NCBI GenBank assembly: GCA_021785155.1
Contig: JAJYGE010000598.1
Span: forward strand, 1 to 6,355
Length of the DNA: 6,355 nt
Direction: 5' to 3'
From: Planctomycetota bacterium
GTDB lineage: Bacteria > Planctomycetota > Phycisphaerae > WQYP01
Made by a program: the position numbers and the translations under genes. Below, piece after piece: positions 5,692 to 6,355 of this stretch. The notes beneath the pieces are model-generated. The model had not been told where the DNA came from and searched no databases. It worked only from the letters and a program-made list of their open reading frames with translations. Each line of letters opens with the position of its first letter. The stretch's first letter is position 1.

Positions 5692-6355
5692 ATGCGATAT
5701 GAGTTTTTGAAGGGTGCTCCACGTTTTGCGGTAATGGCTGTTTTGGCTGCGGCATGGTTTGCTCCGGCGGTGTTTGGAATAACTAAATCAAAGCATATCC
5801 CGAATCCGCCAAAAGGCTATGTTTTGGCCTGGTCGGACAATTTCAACAATGGCCGCATCAACACAAAAAAGTGGTACTATCGAACTGACAGTAAATATTT
5901 AAGTGTGCAGTTGCCACAGAATGTTTCAGTACAACACGGAATACTGAAAATTGCGGTTAAGCATCAGAGAATTGATCACAAACAATACAGCGGCGGCGGG
6001 TTGATCAGCCGACGACGATTCAAATACGGTTATTACGAAGCCGGATTGCGCATACCGGTGGGAAGCGGGTGGCACACGTCCTTCTGGCTTGAGAAATACA
6101 ACCCCATGATTCGAACCACCGAAGGATTCAAACATGCGCCGGCGTACCAGGAAATAGATATTTGTGAAGCGGCATGCTGGAACTCCGATCCTGTCGCTTT
6201 TGCCCAAGGCACCGGCAGTGGAATGCCAATTGTCCGCGGCGGGCCATCGCGCGTATTGGCCGCGCCGGCTGATGCGGTTTCCATGAGCCTGCATACGCAT
6301 GGTAAGCAACTGCTTTACGCCAATGGAAAACCTGCGGTTCTCCACGGTGTATCCA
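5692..6355 (+). CDS. Secreted glycoside hydrolase family 16-like protein, 3' end outside the window
   Basis: The first 221 residues are visible; the gene continues past the right edge. Residues 1-29 look like a signal peptide (basic start, hydrophobic 12-28, possible cleavage after VFG). The family 16 pattern then follows: YVLAWSDNF at 43-51, INTKKW at 56-61, NVSVQHGILKIAV at 77-89, GGGLISRRRFKYGYYEAGLR at 101-120 and GWHTSFW at 126-132. The catalytic signature EIDICE at 154-159 supplies E154 (nucleophile), D156 and E159 (acid/base) in the ExDxxE arrangement used by laminarinase- and agarase-type members. GH16 enzymes cleave beta-1,3 or beta-1,4 linkages in glucans or galactans within the chain; the substrate here is unknown. 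The stretch after the motif (160-221) is unlike the usual family sequence. The gene diverges from the SGNH-rhamnosidase operon, from which it is separated by 766 bases. Confidence 0.85.
   Translation, partial: MRYEFLKGAPRFAVMAVLAAAWFAPAVFGITKSKHIPNPPKGYVLAWSDNFNNGRINTKKWYYRTDSKYLSVQLPQNVSVQHGILKIAVKHQRIDHKQYSGGGLISRRRFKYGYYEAGLRIPVGSGWHTSFWLEKYNPMIRTTEGFKHAPAYQEIDICEAACWNSDPVAFAQGTGSGMPIVRGGPSRVLAAPADAVSMSLHTHGKQLLYANGKPAVLHGVS

Noticed and set aside
5411..5755. Minus-strand open frame of 114 codons
   Set aside because: It overlaps the start and signal peptide of the GH16-like gene in antisense and shows no family features.
5926..6345. Minus-strand open frame of 139 codons
   Set aside because: It is antisense to the GH16 catalytic region, which carries the diagnostic motif on the plus strand.

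Overview
The window holds a small carbohydrate-degradation locus with two diverging transcription units, flanked on the left by about 570 bases without a convincing gene. On the minus strand, an SGNH/GDSL-type hydrolase (3513-4925) is followed after 13 bases by a glycoside hydrolase family 78 alpha-L-rhamnosidase (569-3499); the two read as one operon. On the plus strand, a family 16 glycoside hydrolase-like gene starts at 5692 and runs off the right edge. All three proteins begin with signal-peptide-like segments, so the set is probably exported and acts on an extracellular or periplasmic polysaccharide.

The organism is probably a Gram-negative polysaccharide degrader, perhaps of the Planctomycetota/Verrucomicrobiota type. 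This rests on the protein style (long SGNH hydrolase with a large C-terminal extension, secreted GH78, wide intergenic gaps, no SusC/SusD pair) and is an inference from recall, not a proof.

Region by region: 1-568 holds a possible leftward promoter (75-101), a cluster of interlocking inverted repeats (140-434), a plus-strand terminator-like hairpin (316-343) and a hairpin just after the rhamnosidase stop (532-555). 569-4925 is the minus-strand operon. 4926-5691 is the divergent control region; it holds candidate promoters for both directions, a doubtful 74-codon minus-strand reading frame, and a plus-strand segment that looks like the tail of a carbohydrate-binding beta-sandwich and may be a gene relic. 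5692-6355 is the GH16-like gene.

Proposed cooperation (inference): the GH16-like enzyme would cut a polysaccharide backbone, the SGNH hydrolase would remove ester groups, and the GH78 enzyme would release terminal alpha-L-rhamnose. The substrate cannot be read from this window. The points most worth a second look are the missing catalytic aspartate in the SGNH hydrolase, the unusual sequence after the GH16 catalytic motif, the possible relic upstream of that gene, and the inverted-repeat cluster at the left end.
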